Part shown: positions 7,725 through 17,073 of the stretch, piece by piece | Numbering within the stretch: position 1 is the first letter of the stretch | Layout: each line of letters opens with the position of its first letter | Source: Anaerovibrio sp. JC8 | Lineage (GTDB): Bacteria; Bacillota; Negativicutes; Selenomonadales; Selenomonadaceae | NCBI RefSeq assembly: GCF_002100115.1 | Contig: NZ_ANBM01000001.1 | Location: 1 to 64,000 of the forward strand | Direction of reading: 5' to 3' | Length of the DNA: 64,000 nucleotides | Made by a program: the position numbers and the translations under genes | Notes under the pieces: generated by a model | What the model was told of the DNA's origin: nothing | The model's input: only the letters and a program-made list of their open reading frames with translations | Databases searched by the model: none

Positions 7725-9773
7725 TTACAGCTTAAACTTGCTGATTTCACTTTGCAGCTCCGTAGCCATCCTGGACAGGCTTTCAGCGGCGTTGGAAATC
7801 TCCGTTACGCTGGCACTCTGTTCCTCAGTAGCCGCAGATACGGTTTCAGCTTCCTCAGCTGCCTTTCTGCTGGCACCGCCAATGGTACGGATATGGCCCA
7901 TAACCTCTTCACCATTGGCCGCCATACCGGTTATAGCGGAAGAAATATGCTGAACCTGACCGGATACAGTTTCTACAATTTCTATAATCTGGCGGAAGTT
8001 ATCGCCCATTTTGATAATATTCTGGGTACCCACACGAACCTCTTCACTGCCGGCCTGCATACCAGCCACAGCATTGTCAGTATCCTTGCGGGTCTGCTGG
8101 ATAAGCTCGGCAATCTGGTTGGCTGCCTCCTGAGAAGACTCAGCCAGCTTACGGACCTCATCAGCTACAACGGCAAAGCCACGGCCATGCTCACCGGCAC
8201 GGGCTGCCTCGATGGCTGCGTTGAGAGCCAACAGATTGGTCTGGGCGGAAATGTTGGAAATAGTATCTACTATCTGACCGATTTCAGCGGAACGCTCACC
8301 CAATGCAGTTACCACCTTGGTGGACTCGTTGGTACTCTGCTCAATACGCTTGATCTGGCCAATAGCCTGCTCCAGAGTCTGGCCACCATCTCTAGCCACC
8401 TCTGCTGCCTCCCGGCCATGACTGGCTGCCGCATCTGCTTCGCTGGCAATAGTCTGAATGCTGTTATTAAGGTCTTCAATAGCCTGACTGGTGGAGTTCA
8501 CTGCATCCAGCTGCTCACTGGTACCCTGGGCAACATTTACAATGGAATCAGCCACCTGGTTGGAGGCCTGTGCCGACTGCTCCGTGGTTACATTCAGCTG
8601 CTCCGCTGAAGATGCCAGACTCTCTGAAGACTCACGAACCTGCTTCATTACGGAGCTTACGCCCTGACGCATTTCCCGTACAGCAGAGGCCAAAGCACCC
8701 AATTCGTTATTAACAGTAATACGGCTTGGGCGGTTGCGGAAATCGCCGGAAGCCAGCATATGCATTTCGTCCATCATCACCTGCAGCGGTGCCATTGCCC
8801 TGTTGACAGTGATGAGTACACCAAAGGAAATCAGTACCAGCAGCAGTAAGCTGATACCCACCATGATTTTCAGTACATTGCTTACCGGAGCAAAGAGCTC
8901 ATCCTGGTAAGCTATGGTTGCCATACCCCAGCCAGTAGCCTTGATAGGGTTATAGAAGGCTATCATGTCGTCGCCGGCTTTATTGGTGAACTTATAGACA
9001 CCAGCCTGGCCGGACAGCATTTTTTCACCCAGGGCCTTGATTTCAGGGTCGTCATCCTCAGAAATCTTCTTTTTCATAATGGCGTCTTCATCAGGATTTA
9101 CAATATAGGTACCTTCCTTGGATACCAGGAGGCTGTAGCCCTTCTCACCCAGCTTGAAGTCGCTTACCTTTTCCATTACGGCATCAACATAGATGGCTGC
9201 CAATACCATGCCTACATTCTGGCCATTGTTATCCTTGGCCAAAGCAATGGAGTTAACAATAATCTTGCCGGTAGCCTGGGAAATAACAGGGGAAGCCATA
9301 AAGGAGTCCTTGGCCCCGGTCATGGTTTCCTTGTACCAGGCCTTTTCTGCATTGTGCATTTCCTTAAAGCCAGCCTTGGTTTCGCCGTACAGCACACCAG
9401 AGCCGTCAAAAGGTCCCCAGCTGACGGAGTCATATACTCCCGGATAAATCTTGTTCATGAGCGCAAGACGATATTTGTTGTTCTCGTTCATGCCAGCCGG
9501 ATTATCCTTCAGCACCTTGGCGGCCGGAATGTTGGCCGACGCCTGGGTTTCCAGCATACGGGCCTCCAGCCATGCGGATACACCGTCGGATACCTCCTGG
9601 GCATTGTTCAATGAGCTGCGGGTAAGCTGATCCTCAAAGGTAGAACCCACGTATTTAAAGATAATACCGGACATAACCAGCAGACCGATAATAACAATTG
9701 GCAGCACATACATCAAAATTTCCGTTTTGACAGTGCGGACATTGTCATTTTTTGAATAATTGCCATTTGACAT
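7725..9773 (-). CDS. Methyl-accepting chemotaxis protein (membrane, dCache type)
   Basis: A 682-residue chemoreceptor. Membrane segments lie near residues 20-42 ([20 protein letters not shown]) and 297-322. They enclose a periplasmic double-Cache domain of about 250 residues ([13 protein letters not shown], then [17 protein letters not shown]). A HAMP linker ([11 protein letters not shown]) and the cytoplasmic signalling domain follow, with the hairpin tip [20 protein letters not shown] near residue 510. Such Cache sensors usually bind small amino acids or organic acids; the ligand cannot be read here. AAGGAAGGG precedes the ATG. It is divergent from the soluble chemoreceptor gene. Confidence 0.93.
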   Translation of the reverse strand: MSNGNYSKNDNVRTVKTEILMYVLPIVIIGLLVMSGIIFKYVGSTFEDQLTRSSLNNAQEVSDGVSAWLEARMLETQASANIPAAKVLKDNPAGMNENNKYRLALMNKIYPGVYDSVSWGPFDGSGVLYGETKAGFKEMHNAEKAWYKETMTGAKDSFMASPVISQATGKIIVNSIALAKDNNGQNVGMVLAAIYVDAVMEKVSDFKLGEKGYSLLVSKEGTYIVNPDEDAIMKKKISEDDDPEIKALGEKMLSGQAGVYKFTNKAGDDMIAFYNPIKATGWGMATIAYQDELFAPVSNVLKIMVGISLLLLVLISFGVLITVNRAMAPLQVMMDEMHMLASGDFRNRPSRITVNNELGALASAVREMRQGVSSVMKQVRESSESLASSAEQLNVTTEQSAQASNQVADSIVNVAQGTSEQLDAVNSTSQAIEDLNNSIQTIASEADAAASHGREAAEVARDGGQTLEQAIGQIKRIEQSTNESTKVVTALGERSAEIGQIVDTISNISAQTNLLALNAAIEAARAGEHGRGFAVVADEVRKLAESSQEAANQIAELIQQTRKDTDNAVAGMQAGSEEVRVGTQNIIKMGDNFRQIIEIVETVSGQVQHISSAITGMAANGEEVMGHIRTIGGASRKAAEEAETVSAATEEQSASVTEISNAAESLSRMATELQSEISKFKL

Positions 9774-9913
9774 ATTATCCCTTCCTTTCCAGCAGAGTTA
9801 TAAATAAACCCTTTTTTCACTCTAGGTTAATAGTTCTATAACAGTAACCAAAATCCTCTTTTTCTAAAAAAATATATAATCATTTTTTACCTAATTGGGG
9901 AATATTTTTAAAA

Positions 9914-9940
9914 TAAAGAAGGATTTAACAAACCAATAAC
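9914..9940 (+). promoter_or_regulatory. Possible flagellar sigma-28-like promoter for the FIST chemoreceptor
   Basis: TAAA (9914-9917), 15 bp, CCAATAAC (9933-9940). This resembles the sigma-28/FliA consensus (TAAA-N15-GCCGATAA) that commonly drives chemoreceptor genes. The -10 half differs at several positions, so this is tentative. Confidence 0.4.
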
Positions 9941-10008
9941 GAATTTTATCTAATATAAGTGATTGTGTATGAAAGGTGTCTAGACATTAATATAGGAGGT
10001 CTAATGTT

Positions 10009-12108
10009 ATGTTTGAAAGTTTATTCAAATCAAAGCAGCCACAGGCTGACAGGCCATCACCAGCTTCACGAATCGCTCCATCTGCTGAACGTCCGGCAGC
10101 CAGGCCGTCCGTTCCAGCCACACCCGCAGCACCATCCAGTGCTGATATAAAGGTAGCCTACTTGTCTGCCAGTGAGTTAAGCTCCAACACCCTGACTCCA
10201 CTCTTTGATGTTCCGGAGGGGCCAGCCCTGGTAATGGGTTATCTTTCCCCGGATAATGATGTACGCAGCATTGCTTCCACTATAAAGGGTGTCCTGCCGC
10301 CAAATGCCAAGCTTATTTTGGTTACCACCTCTGGTGAGCTGTGCCGTCCACCTGGGAGCCGCACCCTGTATTGTGAGGCCCCGGATAACCGCAGCAAGGT
10401 TCTCCTGCAGGTATTCTCCCGCCGCATGATTGACGACAGCTATATCATGACCATTAAGCTGCCAAACGATGATCTGCGGCAGGGTCAGGTCAACATGAGT
10501 GTTGAGGACCGCGTAAACCGTATGCAGCGCGAGATCGACAGCCACCATGTTCCATTCCGCATGAACGTAAACCATACCTTTGCTTTGTTATATATTGACG
10601 GTCTGTCCAACTGCGAGTCCTTCGTAATGCAGGCCTTCTACCAGAACGGCATGTACCCTATTCCATTTATCGGGGGCAGCTCCGCCGGTCTGCTGGATTT
10701 CAAGCATACTTACATCTACAATGACAGCGAGGTACTGGAAAATGTGGCCGTGGCCGTTATCGTCCATACCAGCAAGAATTACCGCTATGGTATTCTCAAG
10801 ACCCAGGCCGTTGAAAGGGTGGGCAAGTATTTCGACGTAGTAAATGCCAACTCCGCCCTGCGCTATATTTCCACAGTTGAGGACAGAAACGGCGATGCTG
10901 TTCCATTTATTGATGCTCTTATGAGCGAGCTGGGCTGCTCCAGCGTGGCTGAGCTTAACAGCAAAATGCAGGAATACACCTTCGCCACCGACATCAAGGG
11001 CGAGAACTTTATCCGTTCCATTTCCGGCATTGACGAATCCAACTACCGCATTAATTTCTTCTGCGATATTGAATCCGGCGAGCGTCTGCATCTGATGAGG
11101 CGTGTGGGACTGGAAAGCGATCTGCAAAGAGCCATCCGGGAATTCAATCAGGGCAAACCAGCCCCTATCGGTGCCATTTTAAATGACTGTATTCTCCGCC
11201 GCCTTGGTTATCCGGAGGAAATCAAGCATGTTGATGCATTCTCCAATCTGCCGGTGGCCGGCTTCTCCAGCTTCGGTGAAATCAGTGGCCTGCACATGAA
11301 TGAGACCCTTACAGCCATTTTCTTCTACTATGAGCCAAACGGCACCTCCTTCCATGACCAGTATCTGGACTTCTTTGCAGGGCATTATGCCGCCTGTCAG
11401 GAGTTCTTCCTTACCCGTGTCATTGCCCGTCAGGCCCGTGTTGGTGCCTTGAAGGATCAGGTTCTGGACCTCTTTGATGAATATCAGCAGAGCCTGCCGT
11501 CCATCATCAAGACCATTATGCAGATGTCCAAGGACGTGGATAACGTAAAGGATTCCATGCAGGAGCTGTCCGGTGGTATTGAGGAACAGGGCTCCTACTT
11601 CACCCAGCTGCTGGAACGCAATTCGGAGATTACGCCGAAGCTGAAGCTCTTAAGCTCCAGTACGGAAAAGATTAATGACGTAATGCAGATTATTACGGAT
11701 ATTTCCTCCCAGATTAACCTGTTGGCCCTCAACGCAGCCATCGAGGCTGCCCGTGCCGGTGAGCATGGCCGTGGCTTTGCCGTTGTAGCCCAGGAGGTAG
11801 GCAAGCTGTCCAAGAGCACCCAGGAAAGTGTACAGAGCTCCGATGAAGCCATCAACACTCTGGTAAACGATGTTAAGGCCATCGACACCATTCTGGCAAA
11901 GAACAAGGAATTTGAAGCCAAGATAGACGAATTTGACCAGCGGTTCTCCAAGCAGGTGGCTTCCGTTCATGAAAGTCTCCAGCACAGTCTGGATCAGATT
12001 TCCAAGTCCTCCCAGGTTATCAAGGATTTGGACAATGTAAATGCCACTGTTACTGAAAAGCTCTCAGCATTGCAGGAAACCATCCGCAACATCGAGCTGG
12101 GTATTTAA
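10009..12108 (+). CDS. Soluble chemoreceptor with FIST sensory domain
   Basis: A 699-residue protein with no membrane segment. After a proline/alanine-rich linker (about 10-45) comes a FIST-N-like domain (about 48-265, with [15 protein letters not shown]) and a FIST-C-like domain (about 270-445, with [14 protein letters not shown]). The C-terminal part is a chemotaxis signalling domain with [20 protein letters not shown] near 570. FIST domains are thought to sense small ligands such as amino acids (family knowledge). Such receptors act in the cytoplasm on CheA/CheW. AGGAGG lies 9 nt before the ATG. It is divergent from the membrane chemoreceptor. Confidence 0.9.
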   Translation: MFESLFKSKQPQADRPSPASRIAPSAERPAARPSVPATPAAPSSADIKVAYLSASELSSNTLTPLFDVPEGPALVMGYLSPDNDVRSIASTIKGVLPPNAKLILVTTSGELCRPPGSRTLYCEAPDNRSKVLLQVFSRRMIDDSYIMTIKLPNDDLRQGQVNMSVEDRVNRMQREIDSHHVPFRMNVNHTFALLYIDGLSNCESFVMQAFYQNGMYPIPFIGGSSAGLLDFKHTYIYNDSEVLENVAVAVIVHTSKNYRYGILKTQAVERVGKYFDVVNANSALRYISTVEDRNGDAVPFIDALMSELGCSSVAELNSKMQEYTFATDIKGENFIRSISGIDESNYRINFFCDIESGERLHLMRRVGLESDLQRAIREFNQGKPAPIGAILNDCILRRLGYPEEIKHVDAFSNLPVAGFSSFGEISGLHMNETLTAIFFYYEPNGTSFHDQYLDFFAGHYAACQEFFLTRVIARQARVGALKDQVLDLFDEYQQSLPSIIKTIMQMSKDVDNVKDSMQELSGGIEEQGSYFTQLLERNSEITPKLKLLSSSTEKINDVMQIITDISSQINLLALNAAIEAARAGEHGRGFAVVAQEVGKLSKSTQESVQSSDEAINTLVNDVKAIDTILAKNKEFEAKIDEFDQRFSKQVASVHESLQHSLDQISKSSQVIKDLDNVNATVTEKLSALQETIRNIELGI

Positions 12109-12130
12109 TCAACTTTTAATCATAAAAAGA

Positions 12131-12163
12131 CTGCCGGTTCCTTGTGGGACCGGCAGTTTTCTT
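12131..12163 (+). terminator. Intrinsic terminator after the FIST chemoreceptor
   Basis: CTGCCGGTTCC-TTGT-GGGACCGGCAG followed by TTTTC. Confidence 0.88.
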
Positions 12164-12192
12164 CGATATTTACTACGAAAGGAGTGATTTCC

Positions 12193-12702
12193 ATGGATAA
12201 AATCAAAATTTTCGTATTAACTATTGGCATTATGCTATTTTCCATAAGCAGCTGCTTCGCCTGGGGCTTTGGCTGGGGCTGGGGTGATCTGGATGATATT
12301 GGTGACCGCCCCCTGATTCAGTATTACGCCCACACCCTGGAAAAGGGCTGGTCCGACCGGGCCAATGACGGTGAAGCCGCCGGAGACCCTTATGGTACCC
12401 AGACCATTGATGCCATACGGGTACAGTTCCTCACAGGCCGCAACATGTACGTCATGTATCGGGTCCATGTGCAGAATGGTGAATGGACCGGCTGGGGCAT
12501 GAACGGCTCCACCGCCGGCATCTATGGCAAGCCTATTGATGGCATACAGATTTCTCTGGGCAGCTGGCGGGGCGATATCTGGTCCGTTTCCTACAAGGGC
12601 CGCATCAAGGGCCAGGGCTGGTCCAAGGAATGGCTGCCTGAGGGTGAAATACTGGGCAATTTGAAGGACCCTATCCTGTCCTTTAGGGTACGTGTCAACT
12701 AA
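12193..12702 (+). CDS. Small secreted protein with ChW-like repeats
   Basis: 169 residues. A signal peptide (KIFVLTIGIMLFSISSCFA, about 4-22) is followed by a Trp/Gly-rich stretch and roughly three units resembling clostridial hydrophobic-W (ChW) repeats: IQYYAHTLEKGWS...DGEAAG, YRVHVQNGEWTGW...NGSTAG, and YKGRIKGQGWSKEW. ChW modules occur in exported surface proteins of clostridia; their role is poorly known. The ATG at 12193 is behind AAAGGAGTG. The stop overlaps the stop of the convergent metal ATPase gene by 4 bp. Export and repeat type are inferences. Confidence 0.75.
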   Translation: MDKIKIFVLTIGIMLFSISSCFAWGFGWGWGDLDDIGDRPLIQYYAHTLEKGWSDRANDGEAAGDPYGTQTIDAIRVQFLTGRNMYVMYRVHVQNGEWTGWGMNGSTAGIYGKPIDGIQISLGSWRGDIWSVSYKGRIKGQGWSKEWLPEGEILGNLKDPILSFRVRVN

Positions 12703-14600
12703 AGGCCTTGAGGCCTTTCAGACTTGACATACATACAGCGCATGGAATTGAGAATAGCCAGCACTGCCACACCCACATCGGCAAAAATAGCTGCCCACAT
12801 GCTGGCAAAGCCTATGGCACCAGCCAGCAGTACCAAAACCTTTACACCAATGGCAAACCAGATATTCTGCTTCACTATCCGCAGACACTTGCGGGAAATC
12901 CGGATAGCCGTGGCAATTTTATATGGGTCATCGTCCATGAGCACCACATCCGCCGCCTCAATGGCCGCATCACTGCCCATGGCTCCCATGGCAATACCAA
13001 TATCCGCCCGGGACAATACCGGAGCATCATTGATACCGTCGCCTACAAAGGCCAGACGGTATTTTTTTGTGGAATTCTTTTCCAGCAGCTTCTCCACTTC
13101 CCGCACCTTATCCTGAGGCAAAAGGTCACTGATAACTCTGTTAAGCCCCAATTCGCCGGCCACCTTTTCCGCTACAGCCCTGGTATCACCAGTGAGCATA
13201 ACTGTTTCCTTAATGCCCTGGGCCCTAAGTGCCTTGATGGCCTCTTTACTGTGTGGCTTCAGGGTATCAGACACAACGATATGGCCTTCATATTCTCCAT
13301 TGATGGCTACATGGACAATGGTACCGGAATGCTCGCAGGGCTTCCACTGAATGCCCAAGTCCTCCATCATGCGGGAATTGCCCACATAAACCGTATCTCC
13401 ATTAATCAGGGCCTTAATACCCCGGCCGGCGATTTCCTCCGTCTGCTCTATCCGGCAATCGTCGTGTTCATCCGGATATGCCTCCAACAAGGACAAGGCG
13501 ATAGGATGGGAGGAATAACGCTCCACATGGGCCGCCATGTGCAGAAGCTGGTTCTGGTCCAGCTTTTCCGGGTGAATCGCCACCACACTGAAGGTACCCT
13601 TGGTGAGGGTGCCGGTCTTGTCAAAGACCACTGTTCCCACCTCAGACAAGGTTTCCATATAGTTGGAGCCCTTGACCAAAACACCATGACGGCTGGCAGC
13701 CCCAAGCCCCGCAAAGAAGGACAGTGGAATGGATATAACCAAAGCACATGGACAGCTGATAATCAGGAAGGTCAGGGCCCGATAGAACCACTCCCCCCAC
13801 ATGGGGTCACTGTTCATAGCAGTCAGTACAACCGGCGGAATTACCGCCAATGCAATAGCCGCATATACCACTATTGGCGTATACACCCGGGCAAAGCGGG
13901 TAATGAATTCCTCGGACTTGGACTTGCGGGAGCTGGCATCCTCAATCAGCTCCAATATTTTGGAGGCTGTGGACTCACCAAATTCCTTGGTAGTTCTTAC
14001 CTTTAACACGCCACTTAAATTTATACTGCCGGAAATAATCTCATCCTGCTCTGCCACGTCACGGGGCAGGGATTCACCGGTAAGTGCCGCAGTATTTAAG
14101 GTAGAATTGCCCTCTACCACAATACCGTCAATAGGAACCCGCTCCCCCGGCTTTACCACAATAACAGAACCGATTTCCACCTCATCCGGGTCAACCTGCT
14201 CCAGCTGCCCCTGGTCATCCTCAATATTGGCATAATCCGGCGCAATATCCATCAGATCAGCAATATCCTTGCGGCTTTTGCCCACTGCATAGCTCTGGAA
14301 CCATTCCCCCACCTGATAAAACAGCATTACGGCAATGGCCTCCACGTAGTCACCGCTACGATACAGGGCCAGCACAATGGCTCCCAAGGTAGCCACTGCC
14401 ATCAGCAGATTTTCATCAAAGGGCTGACGGTTCTTTATTCCCTTGGCAGCCTTCAGCAATATATCATGCCCGATAATAAAGTAAGGGATTATATACAGGG
14501 TAAATCTGAACACCCCCTCCGCCGGTATGAAATACAAGGCTGTCATAATCAAGGTGGTAATCGCTATTCGAATAAGGTTCTGCTTCTGTTTTGCGTTCAT
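12699..14600 (-). CDS. P1B-type Zn2+/Cd2+-exporting ATPase
   Basis: A 633-residue heavy-metal efflux pump (ZntA/CadA group). Visible are the phosphatase motif TGES (174-177), the metal-transport motif C283-P-C285 in a membrane helix, the phosphorylated D327 in DKTGT, and GDGINDAP in the P domain, with about eight membrane segments. It lacks the usual N-terminal metal-binding domain, which is encoded separately just upstream at 14640-14861. Metal identity is inferred from CPC plus the adjacent CadC-like repressor; lead or cobalt are possible. Confidence 0.92.
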   Translation of the reverse strand: MNAKQKQNLIRIAITTLIMTALYFIPAEGVFRFTLYIIPYFIIGHDILLKAAKGIKNRQPFDENLLMAVATLGAIVLALYRSGDYVEAIAVMLFYQVGEWFQSYAVGKSRKDIADLMDIAPDYANIEDDQGQLEQVDPDEVEIGSVIVVKPGERVPIDGIVVEGNSTLNTAALTGESLPRDVAEQDEIISGSINLSGVLKVRTTKEFGESTASKILELIEDASSRKSKSEEFITRFARVYTPIVVYAAIALAVIPPVVLTAMNSDPMWGEWFYRALTFLIISCPCALVISIPLSFFAGLGAASRHGVLVKGSNYMETLSEVGTVVFDKTGTLTKGTFSVVAIHPEKLDQNQLLHMAAHVERYSSHPIALSLLEAYPDEHDDCRIEQTEEIAGRGIKALINGDTVYVGNSRMMEDLGIQWKPCEHSGTIVHVAINGEYEGHIVVSDTLKPHSKEAIKALRAQGIKETVMLTGDTRAVAEKVAGELGLNRVISDLLPQDKVREVEKLLEKNSTKKYRLAFVGDGINDAPVLSRADIGIAMGAMGSDAAIEAADVVLMDDDPYKIATAIRISRKCLRIVKQNIWFAIGVKVLVLLAGAIGFASMWAAIFADVGVAVLAILNSMRCMYVKSERPQGL

Positions 14601-14639
14601 GGCTTTCTCCCAGGGCGAGTTTTCGCCCGTTACTTACAA

Positions 14640-14861
14640 TTACTCAAAGAAAATTTCGCAATCCGGCTCTACCTTGCGGCAATCTGCCAGAACCTTGTTC
14701 ATTACCTCAGTTGGCTCCACGCCATCCTCAAATTCCACCTTCATCTTTAAGGCCATGAAATTTACGGCAGCAGACTTGATGCCCTCCACCTTGTTGGCAG
14801 CCTCCTCCATCTTGGCGGCACAGTTGGCACAGTCTACTTCAATTTTATAAGTCTTTTTCAT
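14640..14861 (-). CDS. Stand-alone heavy-metal-associated (HMA) domain protein
   Basis: 73 residues forming one ferredoxin-like HMA domain with the metal motif C11-A-N-C14. The tail PDCEIFFE resembles the acidic extension of Zn/Cd HMA domains. It precedes the ATPase gene by 39 bp and appears to be the ATPase's missing N-terminal domain as a separate protein. It could hand metal to the pump or act as a sensor. A GGGCG-AAAACT-CGCCC hairpin lies between the two genes and may tune their ratio. Confidence 0.9.
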   Translation of the reverse strand: MKKTYKIEVDCANCAAKMEEAANKVEGIKSAAVNFMALKMKVEFEDGVEPTEVMNKVLADCRKVEPDCEIFFE

Positions 14862-14909
14862 AATGATTTCCCCCTATTTTGCCAATAGTTTATCTACATT
14901 GTGATAACA

Positions 14910-14996
14910 ATTAAATATTCATTTAATCGTTTTCTTTGACTATATATTAAACAATCGTTTAATCGTTGTCAAGGAATAATTAAACTTTTGCTTAAT
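14910..14996. promoter_or_regulatory. Three tandem ArsR-type operators
   Basis: Three 18-bp palindromes of form ATTAAAC-N4-GTTTAAT: 14910-14927 (arms ATTAAAT/ATTTAAT), 14946-14963 (perfect ATTAAAC/GTTTAAT) and 14979-14996 (ATTAAAC/GCTTAAT). Each is followed by CGTT. They resemble SmtB/CzrA/CadC operators (TGAACA...TTCA type) in architecture and lie between the divergent repressor and efflux genes. Centre spacings are 36 and 33 bp. Confidence 0.75.
14944..14972 (-). promoter_or_regulatory. Promoter of the HMA-ATPase operon
   Basis: Minus strand TTGACA (14967-14972), 17-bp spacer, TAATAT (14944-14949). Operator 2 (14946-14963) covers the -10 and spacer, as expected for repression. Confidence 0.78.
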
Positions 14997-15052
14997 CGTT
15001 ATTTTTGATATACTTATAAATATAAACTTACTTTATTCAGGGAGTGTATATC

Positions 15053-15421
15053 GTGACCTTGCATCTGCCCCATCGCCATCACAGCGAGGAAGAAGAACAA
15101 TTTATATTTGAAAATATGCCAGCCGAGTGCACCATTGCCACGGTGGCCGAAGCCATGAAGCAGCTGGGGGACCCTACCCGTCTCCGGATTTTCTGGCTCC
15201 TGTGCCATACGGAGGAATGTGTCATCGACATTGCGGCCTTTATGAATATGTCCTCCCCCGCCGTATCCCATCACTTGCGGGTGCTGAAGGCCACCGGCCT
15301 GGTATCCACCCGTCGTGAGGGCAAGGAGGTCTACTACACCGCCGCTGACACCCCTATGGTCAACAAGCTCCACCACACCATTGAGGACATTGCCCAAATC
15401 AACTGCTGTCCGCCGGAATAA
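15053..15421 (+). CDS. ArsR/SmtB-family metal-responsive repressor
   Basis: A 122-residue winged-helix repressor. QLGDPTRLRIFWLL and the recognition helix MSSPAVSHHLRVL are typical, as is the wing STRREGKEVYY. Possible metal ligands are C51 and C56 in LCHTEECV (at the position of the CadC ELCVC motif), C26 near the N-terminus, and C118-C119 at the C-terminus; several His near the start may join. I choose the GTG at 15053, with GGAG 8 nt upstream. It is divergent from the HMA and ATPase genes and likely represses them and itself until Cd/Zn/Pb binds. Confidence 0.9.
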   Translation: MTLHLPHRHHSEEEEQFIFENMPAECTIATVAEAMKQLGDPTRLRIFWLLCHTEECVIDIAAFMNMSSPAVSHHLRVLKATGLVSTRREGKEVYYTAADTPMVNKLHHTIEDIAQINCCPPE

Positions 15422-15440
15422 GCACCATAAAAATAAACAA

Positions 15441-15480
15441 GGACCATGTAAGAGCCTGAAGCTCCTGCATGGTCCTTTTT
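15441..15480 (+). terminator. Terminator after the ArsR gene
   Basis: GGACCATG-TA-AGAGC / GCTC-CT-GCATGGTCC followed by TTTTTATT. It may also serve thiC from the other side, where the T tract is poorer. Confidence 0.8.
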
Positions 15481-15520
15481 ATTGGCAGCACCAAGTAAAA
15501 TACAATGGGCGTGCCAGCTT

Positions 15521-16834
15521 CTACAATATATCAATAACCTCTCCGGCCAGAGCCTTGTTCATGGAGCGGACGGCACAGAATTTGCCGCACATGCTGCAGG
15601 TGTCGGCATGGTCCTCCTCCGGAGCCCGGGAATCACGGATAGCCTTGGCTGTCTCCGGGTCCAGTGCTTCCCTGTACTGGGCCTCCCAATCCAATTTGCG
15701 GCGGGCATCGGCCATGCGGTCATCCTGATCACGGGCCCCCGGCAGCCCCTTGGCAATATCCGCGGCATGGGCTGCTATCTTGCTGGCAATAATCCCCTGC
15801 CGTACATCATCCACGTTTGGCAGTGCCAAATGCTCCGCCGGAGTCACATAGCACAGGAAGGCCGCCCCGCTCATGGCGGCTATGGCCCCACCAATGGCCG
15901 AGGTAATATGGTCATAGCCCGGAGCAATATCCGTCACCAACGGCCCCAGCACATAGAAAGGCGCCCCCTTGCAGATGGTCTGCTGCACCTTCATATTGGC
16001 CGCTATCTGGTCCATCGGCACATGGCCAGGCCCTTCCACCATAACCTGCACATCCTTGTCCCATGCCTGCTGGGTCAGCTCACCCAGGCGAATGAGCTCC
16101 TCTATCTGCACCCCGTCAGTGGCATCAGCCAGACAGCCCGGCCGGCAGGCATCCCCCAGGCTCACGGTCACATCGTATTCCCGGCAAATATCAAGGATTT
16201 CATCGTAATACTCGTAGAAAGGATTTTCCTCCCCCGTCATGGACATCCAGGCAAACACCAGCGAACCGCCTCTGGACACGATATTCATCTTCCGCTCTCC
16301 CTTGCGGATCTGCTCTATGGTTTTTCTGGTAATCCCGCAGTGAAGAGTCACGAAGTCCACACCATCCTCGGCATGGAGCCGCACCACATCCACAAAATCC
16401 TTGGCCGTCAGGGTCCCCAGATCCCGCTGATAATGAATCACGGCATCATACACCGGCACCGTTCCCACCATGGCCGGACATTCCCGGCACAGCTTCTGTC
16501 TGAAGGGCTGGGTATTGCCATGGCTGGAAAGGTCCATAATGGCCTCGGCGCCCAGGTTTACTGCACTCATAACCTTCTGCATTTCCACATCGTAGTCCTT
16601 GCAGTCCCTTGATACACCAAGATTTACGTTTATTTTGGTCCTCAGCATACTGCCCACCCCGTTGGGCACAAGGCACTGATGCAGTTTATTGGCTGGAATG
16701 GCTACCTTCCCCTGAGCCACCATATCCATGATAAAATCCACATCCCGCTGCTCTTTTTGGGCCACCGCCTCTATTTCCGGTGTCACAATGCCCTTTCTGG
16801 CAGCCTCCATCTGTGTCGCATACTCTCTTTTCAT
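15521..16834 (-). CDS. thiC: Phosphomethylpyrimidine synthase ThiC
   Basis: A 437-residue radical-SAM enzyme of the short clostridial/archaeal type. It rearranges 5-aminoimidazole ribotide to HMP phosphate for thiamine. The C-terminal cluster motif is CSMCGKFC (CX2CX3C). Core motifs visible are VMEGPGHVPMDQI, PFYVLGPLVTDIAPGYDHI and the metal/substrate region GDACRPGCLADATD. The ATG at 16834 follows GGGGAGG by 9 nt; a longer frame begins inside that ribosome site. It is controlled by the TPP riboswitch and terminator upstream and is a single-gene unit. Confidence 0.96.
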   Translation of the reverse strand: MKREYATQMEAARKGIVTPEIEAVAQKEQRDVDFIMDMVAQGKVAIPANKLHQCLVPNGVGSMLRTKINVNLGVSRDCKDYDVEMQKVMSAVNLGAEAIMDLSSHGNTQPFRQKLCRECPAMVGTVPVYDAVIHYQRDLGTLTAKDFVDVVRLHAEDGVDFVTLHCGITRKTIEQIRKGERKMNIVSRGGSLVFAWMSMTGEENPFYEYYDEILDICREYDVTVSLGDACRPGCLADATDGVQIEELIRLGELTQQAWDKDVQVMVEGPGHVPMDQIAANMKVQQTICKGAPFYVLGPLVTDIAPGYDHITSAIGGAIAAMSGAAFLCYVTPAEHLALPNVDDVRQGIIASKIAAHAADIAKGLPGARDQDDRMADARRKLDWEAQYREALDPETAKAIRDSRAPEEDHADTCSMCGKFCAVRSMNKALAGEVIDIL

Positions 16835-16856
16835 TTCATTTGCCCTCCCCATACAA

Positions 16857-16884
16857 AAAAGACAGTGCCCGCTTGGACACTGCC
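16857..16884 (-). terminator. TPP-riboswitch terminator ahead of thiC
   Basis: Minus strand GGCAGTGTCC-AAGC-GGGCACTGTC followed by TTTTTT, 22 bp before the thiC start. Confidence 0.88.
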
Positions 16885-16934
16885 TTACTTATAAGTTTTA
16901 TTTATGAGTACGTCATCAAGCTCACGACTCTGTC

Positions 16935-17021
16935 AGCATTCCTACGTTGGCATTATCCAAATCAGGTTAAGGGTCGTGCATCATTTCAGACACACCTCTC
17001 AGCATTACCGCTCCCCTTGCT
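16935..17021 (-). promoter_or_regulatory. TPP riboswitch (THI element)
   Basis: Minus strand shows P1 (AGCA/TGCT), GGGGAGC, CTGAGA, ACCCTTAACCTGATTTGGAT and AATGCCAACGTAGGAA, the conserved thi-box core. It precedes an intrinsic terminator, so thiamine pyrophosphate should end transcription before thiC. Confidence 0.96.
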
Positions 17022-17038
17022 ATTAACTTACTGTTTTG

Positions 17039-17067
17039 ACTATAGCACTGTTTACAGGCTATTGCAA
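17039..17067 (-). promoter_or_regulatory. Promoter of the thiC leader
   Basis: Minus strand TTGCAA (17062-17067), 17 bp, TATAGT (17039-17044) with TGC extended -10. It lies just after the trpD stop, so thiC is transcribed on its own. Confidence 0.75.
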
Positions 17068-17073
17068 GAATTA

